NCBI GenBank assembly: GCA_030596145.1
Contig: JAUVKS010000038.1
Location: 1 to 10,841 of the forward strand
DNA from: Pseudomonadota bacterium
GTDB taxonomy: Bacteria > Desulfobacterota > Syntrophia > Syntrophales > JADFWA01
Length of the DNA: 10,841 bases
Direction of reading: 5' to 3'
Numbering within the stretch: the first letter of the stretch is position 1; the number at the start of each line of letters is the position of its first letter. Shown here piece after piece: positions 1 to 6,789 of the stretch. The notes under the pieces are model-generated. The model was not told the origin of the DNA. It was given only the letters and a program-made list of their open reading frames with translations, and ran no database searches. Made by a program: the position numbers and the translations under genes.

Positions 1-765
1 GCTGTTATCGAGTTTATCCATACGGCATCACTCCTTCACGATGACGTCGTAGACCATGCCGAAACAAGACGGGGCAAAGCCTCGGCCAACCACGTCTGGG
101 GAAACTCTGCCAGTGTTCTTGTGGGGGATTTTCTCTATTCCAAGTCTTTCAAACTGATGACCGATCACGGAAATTTTTCTATAGTAAAACTCCTTTCCAC
201 CACCACTAACACAATGGCCGAAGGCGAAGTTTTGCAGTTGATGAAGTGCGGTGATATAAATATCACCGAAGATGACTACCTGTCCGTAGTAGAGAAAAAA
301 ACCGCCGTTCTGATCTCGGCGGCCTGCGCTGTTGCGGGCATTCTGGCAGATGCACCGGAGGAAAAGGTTGGTGCGTTGACCAGGTTCGGCATGAGGCTTG
401 GCATGGCCTTCCAGATAACTGATGATACACTTGATTATATTGCCGTGGAGGATGAGTTCGGAAAAGCCATAGGTATGGATCTCAAAGAGGGGAAGATTAC
501 ACTCCCTCTAATTCGCGCACTCAAAAAATGTTCTCCTGAAGAGAAGAACTTAATTAAAGAAATCGTAAAGAATAAAGAGTCTGACGAGGAAGATATCATG
601 AAAATTGTCTCTCTCATCGATAAATACAAGGGAATAAATTATGCCCTCAATAAAGCAAAGGTATATATTGACGAGGGAAAAGGTTTTCTTGAATCTTTTG
701 GGAACTCCAAAGCAAAAACATCTTTCTTAACTATTGCCGATTACATCATTGAGAGAAGGTTGTAG
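1..765 (+). CDS. ispB: Long-chain polyprenyl diphosphate synthase (octaprenyl type), 5' end missing
   Basis: The reading frame is open from base 1, and 254 residues are visible; about 70 N-terminal residues lie outside the window. The first aspartate-rich motif is at visible residues 11-18 (LLHDDVVD), followed by the RRGK stretch. The second is at residues 141-145 (DDTLD), followed by FGKAIGMDLKEGK. Both motifs bind the Mg-diphosphate of the allylic substrate in trans-polyprenyl synthases, which condense isopentenyl diphosphate units into the quinone side chain. A small residue (Ala) sits five positions before the first motif, which in this family fits long products. The text around the motif (IEFIHTASLLHDDVVD, later EGEVLQLM) resembles octaprenyl synthase IspB closely; heptaprenyl or other lengths remain possible. 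It is the only + strand gene and its stop codon is one base from the stop of nnr, so the two are convergent. Confidence 0.93.
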   Translation, partial: AVIEFIHTASLLHDDVVDHAETRRGKASANHVWGNSASVLVGDFLYSKSFKLMTDHGNFSIVKLLSTTTNTMAEGEVLQLMKCGDINITEDDYLSVVEKKTAVLISAACAVAGILADAPEEKVGALTRFGMRLGMAFQITDDTLDYIAVEDEFGKAIGMDLKEGKITLPLIRALKKCSPEEKNLIKEIVKNKESDEEDIMKIVSLIDKYKGINYALNKAKVYIDEGKGFLESFGNSKAKTSFLTIADYIIERRL

Positions 766-766
766 A

Positions 767-2395
767 TTATATTACCCGAACACCTTCGTAGGCATCCCCT
801 TGGATTTCATCAAAACCTCCCCGGTCAATCTTCATGGCGAGGGGGAGATAATCAAGTATGTCCTGAGCCGTTATTCCATCTTCACCCAAATCTTCCGCCG
901 CAAGATCACCTGAGAATCCGTGGATGAATACACCCTTTTTTACAGCATCTTCTATAGATAATCCCAGGCCGAACATGGCGGCAATCGTCCCGGTCAGGAC
1001 ATCCCCCGACCCCGCCGTGGCCATCCCGGGATTTCCGCTCATGTTAATATAAACGCTTTCGTCGGGATAGCCTATCAGTGAGTGAGCGCCCTTCAGGACG
1101 ATGATTGAGTTCAATTCTTTTGAAGTGCTTTGCAGGACATCAACTCGATTTTTATTCAGTTCACCTGCACCCATTTTCGTAATTCTGGACATCTCGCCCA
1201 AATGAGGCGTCAGTATTGTCGGAAACTTTCTCTCCCTTATGATTTTTAAATCATCGGAAATGGCGGTAATCCCGTCGCCATCTATAAGGAGCGGTTTTTC
1301 AATCTCCTTTGTCAGTTCTTTTGTTAGCTGCTGTGTCTCCTCATCCAATGACAAACCGGGACCGATTATCACCATATCCATTTTTTCGGAAAGCTCAAGC
1401 AAGGCATCCTTGTTTTCCAGGGAGATGCTTCCAGAGGCCGTTTCTTTCTGGGGGATGAAGACAATCTCACTTCCCTTGTTCGCGATAAACGGTGTCATTG
1501 AGACGGGTGCAGCGAGGCGGGAATAACCTCCACCCGCTTTCAAAAATGACACGGCGGAGAAATAGGGCGCCCCGAAATAACTTGAAGCACCCGCGATAAA
1601 GAGGACTTTGCCCAAATTGCCCTTGTGAGCATTTCTGTCTTTCGGGGGAAGTTTGATGTAATCGTTTACTGCTACCTTTATTGAATCTTTATCGTGAAGG
1701 GAAGGAGGAAAGGATATGTGTGAGACGTATAATTTTCCACAATACCCATATCCGGGGAAGAGCATATTTCCCAACTTGGGAAGACCGAAAGCTATGGTAT
1801 AGTCTGCCATAACCGCAACGCCCATAACCTCTCCCGTATCTCCATTGATACCAGAGGGGATATCGAGGCTGAAAACCTTTTTCCTGCTTTCGTTTGATAA
1901 TCCCCCCTTCCCCCCTTTACTAAAGGGGGGTGAGGTGTGTGTTTCATTGATCAGTTGAATGGCATCTCTGTAAAGACCGCCGACATCTCTCGACAGCCCC
2001 GTTCCAAAAATTGCGTCAACAACCGCATCGCAATGGAGGACATCGCTCCTTATCGATTCAATAGATTCAATTTGCCGGATCTCTATGGATAATTTGGATA
2101 TAATATTGAGGTTCTTCTTCGCCGCCCCTTTAAAGCTATTCACATCACCCAGGATGAAAACCTTTACATTTCCCTCATTTGAGTGGATTTTTCTTGCGAC
2201 GACAAACCCGTCCCCACCGTTGTTGCCGATACCACAAAAGGCCACAAATTTTTTATCTTTTATGCCAAACTCTTTTAATATGACAAAGTATGAGGCCACC
2301 CCCGCGTTTTCCATTAAAATCTCTTCCGGTATGGCGAGTTTTTCTATGGCATATCGATCAAGAGACCTCATTTCCTCTACTTTGGTTACTTTCAT
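767..2395 (-). CDS. nnr: Bifunctional NAD(P)HX epimerase / ADP-dependent NAD(P)HX dehydratase
   Basis: A 542-residue two-domain repair enzyme. It recycles hydrated NADH/NADPH: the N-terminal YjeF_N domain epimerises the R and S forms, and the C-terminal ribokinase-like domain dehydrates the S form using ADP. N-domain signs are GIGNNGGDGF (residues 55-64), IFGTG (129-133) and DIPSGINGDTG (178-188). C-domain signs are HKGNLGKVLFIAGA (257-270), IDGDG (371-375), TPHLGE (396-401) and NPGMATAGSGDVLTG (455-469). Length is slightly above the family's usual 490-520, explained by residues about 153-169 (SPPFSKGGKGG and flanks), which are translated from a palindromic repeat inserted in frame just before the DIPSG strand. 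No clean AGGAGG precedes the ATG; the upstream bases belong to a second C-rich/G-rich repeat, whose GGGGGA lies about 6 bases from the ATG. It is the last gene of the leftward block. Confidence 0.95.
   Translation of the reverse strand: MKVTKVEEMRSLDRYAIEKLAIPEEILMENAGVASYFVILKEFGIKDKKFVAFCGIGNNGGDGFVVARKIHSNEGNVKVFILGDVNSFKGAAKKNLNIISKLSIEIRQIESIESIRSDVLHCDAVVDAIFGTGLSRDVGGLYRDAIQLINETHTSPPFSKGGKGGLSNESRKKVFSLDIPSGINGDTGEVMGVAVMADYTIAFGLPKLGNMLFPGYGYCGKLYVSHISFPPSLHDKDSIKVAVNDYIKLPPKDRNAHKGNLGKVLFIAGASSYFGAPYFSAVSFLKAGGGYSRLAAPVSMTPFIANKGSEIVFIPQKETASGSISLENKDALLELSEKMDMVIIGPGLSLDEETQQLTKELTKEIEKPLLIDGDGITAISDDLKIIRERKFPTILTPHLGEMSRITKMGAGELNKNRVDVLQSTSKELNSIIVLKGAHSLIGYPDESVYINMSGNPGMATAGSGDVLTGTIAAMFGLGLSIEDAVKKGVFIHGFSGDLAAEDLGEDGITAQDILDYLPLAMKIDRGGFDEIQGDAYEGVRVI
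1900..1935. repeat. C-rich/G-rich palindromic repeat inserted in frame in nnr
   Basis: Six C, TTT, ACT, AAA, six G forms a perfect 9-bp inverted repeat (1910-1918 with 1922-1930, 3-base loop), preceded by a further C-rich run. This is the form of a common intergenic repeat in Desulfobacterota-like genomes. Here it lies inside nnr and reads through as SPPFSKGGKGG without breaking the frame. Confidence 0.85.
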
Positions 2396-2398
2396 TTA

Positions 2399-2432
2399 AA
2401 ATCCCCCTTGATCCCCCTTTAAAAAAGGGAGA
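2399..2432. repeat. C-rich/G-rich palindromic repeat at the nnr start
   Basis: Two CCCCCTT blocks followed by AAAAAAGGGAG give an imperfect palindrome filling the whole gap between the MBL-hydrolase stop (2440) and the nnr start codon (2395). It is related in composition to the repeat inside nnr. On the minus strand its GGGGGATT stretch is the only purine-rich segment at Shine-Dalgarno distance from the nnr ATG. Confidence 0.7.
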
Positions 2433-2439
2433 AACATCA

Positions 2440-3081
2440 TCAAAGCGCGATTATCTTTCCTGCTCCACCGTCGATACATTTTTCCGGATATAAGGATTCT
2501 ATCTCCCTTATGTGCTGTGTGCAATGGGTGGGGCAGACCAGATCAATATCTTTGAGCAGGTCGAATTCATCAAATCCGTGCAGCCCGCCGATGAGTGCAT
2601 AAACTTTACCGAATTGTGAAGCCGATTCAAGGATGGTCCCCACACCAGGGTGAGAACATCCCACGATCACAACGACCCCGTTTTCCGTTTTGATTGCCAT
2701 TGACTGTTCTGCACCCCCAAGCTCACCGGTTGAAAAGACATTCTCATGCATCTGAATTGGATCGCTCACGCTGATGACCTCCTTGGCACCGGGAGGTGGG
2801 GAACAGGATGCCGGAACATAGACCTTGACATCATTATTCACATCAAGAAAACTGGGGAGTCCGCCAAGGTGATCCCAATGACTATGAGATATAAAAACTT
2901 CTTGAATTGTAGCCGTATCAATGGAGAGCGCTTTCATATTTGACAGCAGAATAGAGCCGTTTGCCCCCGTGTCGAAGAGAATCGGCGGGGTATTCTCTGC
3001 CTCTACCAGACAGGCAAATCCCCAATCCGCCCGGAGACCCGCCTTGAAAACATAGTTGTCATAAATGAGTGTAATCTTCAT
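2440..3081 (-). CDS. MBL-fold metallo-hydrolase (COG1237-like)
   Basis: 213 residues with a metallo-beta-lactamase fold. The signature HSHWDH is at residues 66-71 (His66, His68, Asp70, His71), the next metal histidine is in GCSHPG (His144), and further histidines are in GGLHGF (168) and CPTHC (186). This pattern, with the GCSHPG box, fits the COG1237 group, named after an archaeal enzyme that makes a methanopterin precursor; most members have no proven substrate. At 213 residues it is shorter than the 250-280 I expect for that group, mainly between the first and second metal motifs. The start is supported by AAGGAG seven bases upstream. It lies between pfkB and nnr, separated from each by a palindromic repeat. 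Function beyond metal-dependent hydrolase is unknown. Confidence 0.85.
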   Translation of the reverse strand: MKITLIYDNYVFKAGLRADWGFACLVEAENTPPILFDTGANGSILLSNMKALSIDTATIQEVFISHSHWDHLGGLPSFLDVNNDVKVYVPASCSPPPGAKEVISVSDPIQMHENVFSTGELGGAEQSMAIKTENGVVVIVGCSHPGVGTILESASQFGKVYALIGGLHGFDEFDLLKDIDLVCPTHCTQHIREIESLYPEKCIDGGAGKIIAL

Positions 3082-3118
3082 TTTCAGACTCCTTCTTTTG
3101 TCAGGGATTTGTGGTTAT

Positions 3119-3156
3119 TCACCCCACCTAACCTCCCCCATCAAGGGGAAGGAAAA
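3119..3156. repeat. C-rich/G-rich palindromic repeat between pfkB-like and MBL genes
   Basis: The stretch CCTCCCCCATCAAGGGGAAG is an imperfect palindrome (CCCC paired with GGGG around ATCA), preceded by ACCCCACCTAA. It belongs to a recognisable class of short intergenic repeats. It lies in the 96-base gap between the pfkB-family stop (3178) and the MBL start (3081). Confidence 0.6.
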
Positions 3157-3177
3157 GATATCATATTATTTCGCGCT

Positions 3178-4059
3178 TTAGCGTTCCAAGCTCAGGGCCT
3201 TTGCTGATATGTGGTGTCCCTCAATTTGACAAGCCGCCAAGCTTGCCGCAAGTTTGCTTGAAACCGGTATATCTTTCCCTCTGTAAAAGCGATTCACAAG
3301 ATAAGAGGCAAAAAAGACATCGCCGGCTCCCACCGTGCAGACCGGGGTATCTACCGGCTCTGCATCATAATGTATTTCATCACCTGCCGAATTTCTGATA
3401 AAGCCGCCGTGGCGAGCTCCCGCAGTAACCACCATCTCGTCAATCGTATAAGCACGCATCAATTCGGCCATATTCATTTTGTAAGAATCGAGTATTGTTG
3501 CGAGCTCCGTTTCATCAGCCTTTACTATATCAGCACAAGATAATGCTCCGGCTAAATTATCTGAAACACGATGCCCTATCCTGTTGTTTTCTCTATACCT
3601 GATATACCCCTGGACATCCATACTTACAAGAAGATTTTGCCTGTTCAGCGATTCTATCACTTCCTGATCGATATCGAAAGGATGTAGCGCCCCGATGTGT
3701 AGGTGATCTATATCATCCAGCACTCTCACAACTTGTTCAGCGGTTATTGGATCTGCACTTGCAGGCATTTCTTGCCAGCGACTGTCGGTATAAATATCAA
3801 CATAGTTGATAAAGAGTGTCGTATTTTCGGTGTGCCCTCTTAAAATGCGAATACCTTCTTCATCAAGGGCTTTGAGAATTGATTTATCCCTGTCAGCCAC
3901 ATTGGTCACAACGACGGTCTCGATACCATGGCGCTTAAATGTAAGCCCGCCATAGGTTACAACTCCACCGAGCCGGCAAACACTCTTTCCTTCCTGGATG
4001 ATTCTATCAATCGTGGCAGAGCCTATAACAGCAACCGATTTTTCAGCCATGGCACTCAT
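3178..4059 (-). CDS. PfkB-family carbohydrate/nucleoside kinase
   Basis: A ribokinase-type sugar or nucleoside kinase of 293 residues (290 if it starts at the second ATG). The N-terminal strand VAVIGSATIDRI (9-20) and GGVVTYGG (31-38) correspond to the substrate-binding start of the fold. The C-terminal signature VGAGDVFFASYL (243-254) carries the anion hole and the catalytic base Asp247. KADETE (180-185) matches the PfkB N-x-x-E region. The substrate cannot be named from sequence. Start choice: ATG at 4059 overlaps the TGA of the cutA remnant (ATGA) but the purine stretch AAAAAGAG abuts it; ATG at 4050 has that stretch nine bases upstream and may be the true start. It is in an operon with the RNA methyltransferase upstream. 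Confidence 0.88.
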   Translation of the reverse strand: MSAMAEKSVAVIGSATIDRIIQEGKSVCRLGGVVTYGGLTFKRHGIETVVVTNVADRDKSILKALDEEGIRILRGHTENTTLFINYVDIYTDSRWQEMPASADPITAEQVVRVLDDIDHLHIGALHPFDIDQEVIESLNRQNLLVSMDVQGYIRYRENNRIGHRVSDNLAGALSCADIVKADETELATILDSYKMNMAELMRAYTIDEMVVTAGARHGGFIRNSAGDEIHYDAEPVDTPVCTVGAGDVFFASYLVNRFYRGKDIPVSSKLAASLAACQIEGHHISAKALSLER

Positions 4060-4174
4060 CTCTTTTTAAGTTCATCGCTGAGCCATTCCAGATAGTCTTT
4101 AGAGCACCGGCTATCTTTTCGGCGTCTTTTCTTTTTTCAGTGGTCGTAACAATCTGGATATAATCTTCCATCAT
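4056..4174 (-). pseudogene. cutA: cutA remnant with internal deletion and frame change
   Basis: A start with GGAGG (4181-4185) six bases upstream encodes MMEDYIQIVTTTEKRKDAEK followed by IAGAL, which is the N-terminal strand and helix of CutA1, a trimeric protein linked to divalent-cation tolerance. About 4100-4111 the homology jumps directly to the family's C-terminal helix in another frame: KDYLEWLSDELKKR followed by TGA at 4058-4056. A normal CutA has about 105 residues; only about 25 plus 14 remain, so roughly 65-70 codons are gone, and the two ends are out of frame. Read straight through, the first frame continues as unrelated sequence to a TGA at 4043. The original stop overlaps the pfkB-family ATG (ATGA), so the intact gene was probably translationally coupled to it. 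Identification rests on recognising both ends of the family. Confidence 0.8.
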
Positions 4175-4189
4175 AAATTGCCTCCGGAA

Positions 4190-4972
4190 CTATGTCCGTC
4201 GTTCTTTTGTCATTTCATATATCATGATCGCTGCAGCATGAGGCAAGCTGAGCGATTCCGCACCGCCGGTACCGGAAATGCACCACTGTTCAGCAGTCAA
4301 ATCTATTAACTCCCCTGGCAAACCATGACTTTCACTGCCGAGCAGAAGAGCTGTTTTTTGTGCGCATACGTGAGGCGCAATCCCATTTTGTGCGGTGCTT
4401 CCCACCAAAAAATAATATTCTTTGAATTCAGGCAGAATTTTAGCAAAATCTACTTCAGGTATAATCGTTAGATGAAACAGGCTTCCCATTGAACTGCGCA
4501 CCACTTTGGGGTTGGTAAAATCCACCGAATTGGTGCTAAGTATGATTGTCTTGATGCCAAACCAGTGGGCCGTGCGCATGATAGCGCCAAGATTGTTCGG
4601 GTTGTTCACTTCATGAAGCAGCAGAAGATGATCATTCCCCTGCTCTATCACCCGGGAGTAATTTTCAAAAGGGGGCACTCTGACGAGTGCCATAATCCCT
4701 TCCGGTTCCTTGTCTTGACTCAATTTTTTCCATTCACTTTTTTTCAGGCTGTAAATTTCAACGTGATCCGGTAGGGTTGATAAAAAAGACTCGAGATATT
4801 CTTTTTTTTCTTCCAGTATAAGCAGTGCCGTTGTATCGTATGCGCTCTTTAATAATTCCTGCACGACCTTAAAGCCCTCCGCCAGGAAAAGTCTTTCCCG
4901 ATGGCGGAACTTTGCCATATTCAGTTTCGACCACGATGTGAGTTGTTGTCTGTTGGGTTTCAGTATCATCAT
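4190..4972 (-). CDS. TrmH/SpoU-family RNA 2'-O-methyltransferase
   Basis: 260 residues of the SPOUT knot superfamily, which transfers methyl from SAM to a ribose 2'-OH in rRNA or tRNA. The N-terminal part (about 1-100), with FRHRERLFLAEGFKVVQELL, is the substrate-binding domain seen in RlmB-like and TsnR-like members. The catalytic knot shows motif 1 NNPNNLGAIMRTA (123-135, Arg133 expected catalytic), motif 2 LLGSESHGLP (210-219), and motif 3 GTGGAESLSLPHAAAIMIYE (234-253). Motif 3 departs from the common IPM...SLNVSVA pattern (ISG for IPM, Ser for Asn). The target nucleotide cannot be told. It begins 13 bases after the stop of the selenoprotein gene. No strong Shine-Dalgarno lies near the ATG, so coupling to upstream translation is likely. 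The cutA remnant follows after 15 bases. Confidence 0.92.
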   Translation of the reverse strand: MMILKPNRQQLTSWSKLNMAKFRHRERLFLAEGFKVVQELLKSAYDTTALLILEEKKEYLESFLSTLPDHVEIYSLKKSEWKKLSQDKEPEGIMALVRVPPFENYSRVIEQGNDHLLLLHEVNNPNNLGAIMRTAHWFGIKTIILSTNSVDFTNPKVVRSSMGSLFHLTIIPEVDFAKILPEFKEYYFLVGSTAQNGIAPHVCAQKTALLLGSESHGLPGELIDLTAEQWCISGTGGAESLSLPHAAAIMIYEMTKERRT

Positions 4973-4985
4973 AACTTAACACTGA

Positions 4986-6332
4986 TCAGAGTTTCCTCTT
5001 CAAAATCTGTGCCGCAGTGTGGATGGGATCCCATGCCCCGCTGAAGGGAGGGGCATATGCAAAGTCCAGGTAACCGATTTCATCCAGATCCATACCAGCC
5101 CAGAGCGCGACAGATAGGGCATTGATTCTGCTCACTACGTTTTCTGTTCCCACAGCCTGGGCGCCAAGCAGCTTTCCTGTCGATTTGTCCGCGACAAGCT
5201 TTAGCCCCAATTTTCTCAGGCCGGGCAGAGATGCAGCCAGGGATGCGGCTATGGGATTTCCCCAGATAATGTTGCTCACCGGATCATATCCGCTTGCAGC
5301 GGCCTCCTCTTCATCAAGTCCGGTGGCAGCGATCTCAAGGTTAAACAGTTTGAAGGACTGGGAACCGACAATGCCCGGAAAGGTCATGGAACTGCCGCCT
5401 ACATTCTGACCGGCAACCCGTCCCTGTTTATTGGCAACATCTCCCAGGGGGAAATGTAACCATTTCTTGCTGACGCGGTGATATGCCTCACAGCAGTCAC
5501 CCACCGCGTAAACCTCTTCACGAGAAGTGCGTTGAGAGGGATCGACCTGAATTGCACCGGTCTCCCCGATCTGAAGACCTATATCTTCAGCCAGTTTTAT
5601 ATTTGGACTGACTCCCAGTGCTATCAGGATAATATCCGCCTCCATTTCTCCTTCGCCGGTGATCAGGCGAAGGAGAAAACCCCTTCCTCTCTCAATAGCA
5701 ACCGGTTTCGTATGGGGAACAAATGTCACCTTATTGGTGTTCATCTCCTCCAGTATCGCTTCTGAAAACTCGGAATCCCACCTCCTGGCAGGAAGAGCGC
5801 CACGGTAGACGATCAGGGTATCGATACCCAGTGTTCTCATTGCCTCGCTCATCTCCAGCGCTACAAATCCGGCTCCAAGGATAATGGCCTTCCTGCATCG
5901 TTTTTCATGTATATAGGTCTTCATCCTGATGGCATCGGTCAGGGTTTTCAGGGTGAAGACTCCTTCCAGATCCTGACCCGGTATACCGGGAAGAAAGGCG
6001 TTGCCCCCGGTTCCCATGACCAGGTAGTCATAGGGCATGGTGGTATCGTCGGATAGCCGGACGACGCCCTTATCGGTGTCGATCTCATCAACACGGGTAT
6101 TTAATTTAACGTCGACTCCCCTTTTTTTGTGCTGCTCCGCGGTTCGCGCAACCATCCGCTTTTCATCTTTGATTACATCTCCGATGTAATAGGGCATCGG
6201 TCAGGCAGCGTAAGAGACATGCTCTCCCTGTTCCATAATTGTCACTGTGAGGCTTGGATCTGCCCGTTTTGCCTCGGCAGCAGCGGAGGGACCTCCCGCG
6301 CCGCCTCCGATAACGATCAAATTTTTACTCAT
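4986..6332 (-). CDS. Selenocysteine-containing FAD/NAD(P)H CoA-disulfide reductase / NADH oxidase family protein
   Basis: A 448-residue flavoprotein if the in-frame TGA at 6203-6201 is read as selenocysteine. The ATG at 6332 has AAGGAGG (6345-6339) six bases upstream. Residues 6-14 (IVIGGGAGG) are the FAD dinucleotide fold. Residues 39-50 read VSYAA-U44-PMPYYI, and position 44 is where CoA-disulfide reductases, NADH oxidases and NADH peroxidases have their single redox cysteine (42-44). Then follow the NAD(P)H fold ILGAGFVALEM (151-161), the second FAD motif VYAVGDC (274-280) and the dimerisation-domain YAPPFS (426-431), whose tyrosine acts in CoA-disulfide reductases. Length matches the family (about 440-450). 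An ATG start at 6197 would remove the FAD fold and the redox residue, so it is surely wrong. Expected role is cytosolic thiol/disulfide or peroxide/oxygen reduction with NAD(P)H; the substrate is not proven. A TGC-to-TGA mutation is the alternative, but the rest of the gene is intact and a SECIS-like hairpin follows. Confidence 0.87.
6172..6203 (-). promoter_or_regulatory. UGA selenocysteine codon with bacterial SECIS hairpin
   Basis: The UGA is at 6203-6201. Eighteen bases later comes the loop GGA (6182-6180), closed by a perfect 8-bp stem AUUACAUC (6190-6183) with GAUGUAAU (6179-6172). Bacterial SECIS elements bind SelB and lie inside the coding region just after the UGA, with an apical loop roughly 16-37 bases away and a G in the first two loop positions; this hairpin fits. 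It encodes the conserved YYIGDVI. Confidence 0.8.
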
Positions 6333-6488
6333 TGAAGTCCTCCTTCTTTAAGAATTCATAAAATTGGAGCTTTTCGCAGTCCACCTTAGGCGGATGGAAA
6401 TGTGTTCGCTATACATTTTTACCGATATACATAAATTGGCATGAATGAATTGTGATGTTTACGTTGTCAGTTCCATGCGATTGTAAGA

Positions 6489-6728
6489 TTATTTTCCAAT
6501 GGTGACACTCTTATCATTGATTAAATCTTTTACACCTGCCGCTACAAGGGAAGGATTGAGATAGAGCTTATATTGTTTGGCTCCCCTGGCATCGACAAAG
6601 GTGTTATCAAGGGTTAAGCTTGCTTTTTTCAAAACTTTTATGCTGCTGTCAAAAAGAATGAAGTGATAATTAAATATTCCAAAAACAAGAGCTGCTACGA
6701 TGACCAGCATAATGAATGTTTTTTTCAT
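6489..6728 (-). CDS. Small membrane-anchored protein of unknown function
   Basis: 79 residues. A short positive start (MKKT) is followed by one hydrophobic segment (about residues 5-26), then a hydrophilic stretch of about 50 residues with DNTFVDARGAKQYKLYLNPS. The likely topology is an N-terminal anchor with the remainder outside the cytoplasm, or an uncleaved signal peptide; no lipobox cysteine is seen. The start is well supported by GGAGGT five bases upstream. It sits 61 bases after lgt and is probably co-transcribed with it. I do not recognise a named family; the DARG segment looks like a conserved core but I cannot verify that. Confidence 0.75.
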   Translation of the reverse strand: MKKTFIMLVIVAALVFGIFNYHFILFDSSIKVLKKASLTLDNTFVDARGAKQYKLYLNPSLVAAGVKDLINDKSVTIGK

Positions 6729-6789
6729 AAAGCACCTCCATTAATCTTTGTTGGATAAATCTGCACTAAGGGATGTAGAAGTCTTCATA

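Noticed and set aside
4043..4174. A genuine 43-aa small protein instead of a cutA remnant
   Set aside because: Its first part is CutA and its second part reads the CutA C-terminal helix out of frame, which is best explained by deletion.
4986..6197. A 403-residue oxidoreductase starting at ATG 6197
   Set aside because: It would lack the N-terminal FAD fold and redox residue that are present in the same frame just upstream, and no Shine-Dalgarno site lies ahead of 6197 (the upstream bases encode conserved family sequence).
6333..6488. A promoter for the selenoprotein gene in the 156-bp gap
   Set aside because: Only weak matches are seen (e.g. TTTATG and TATAGC 16 bases apart on the minus strand, and a TATACAT direct repeat); not enough to call.
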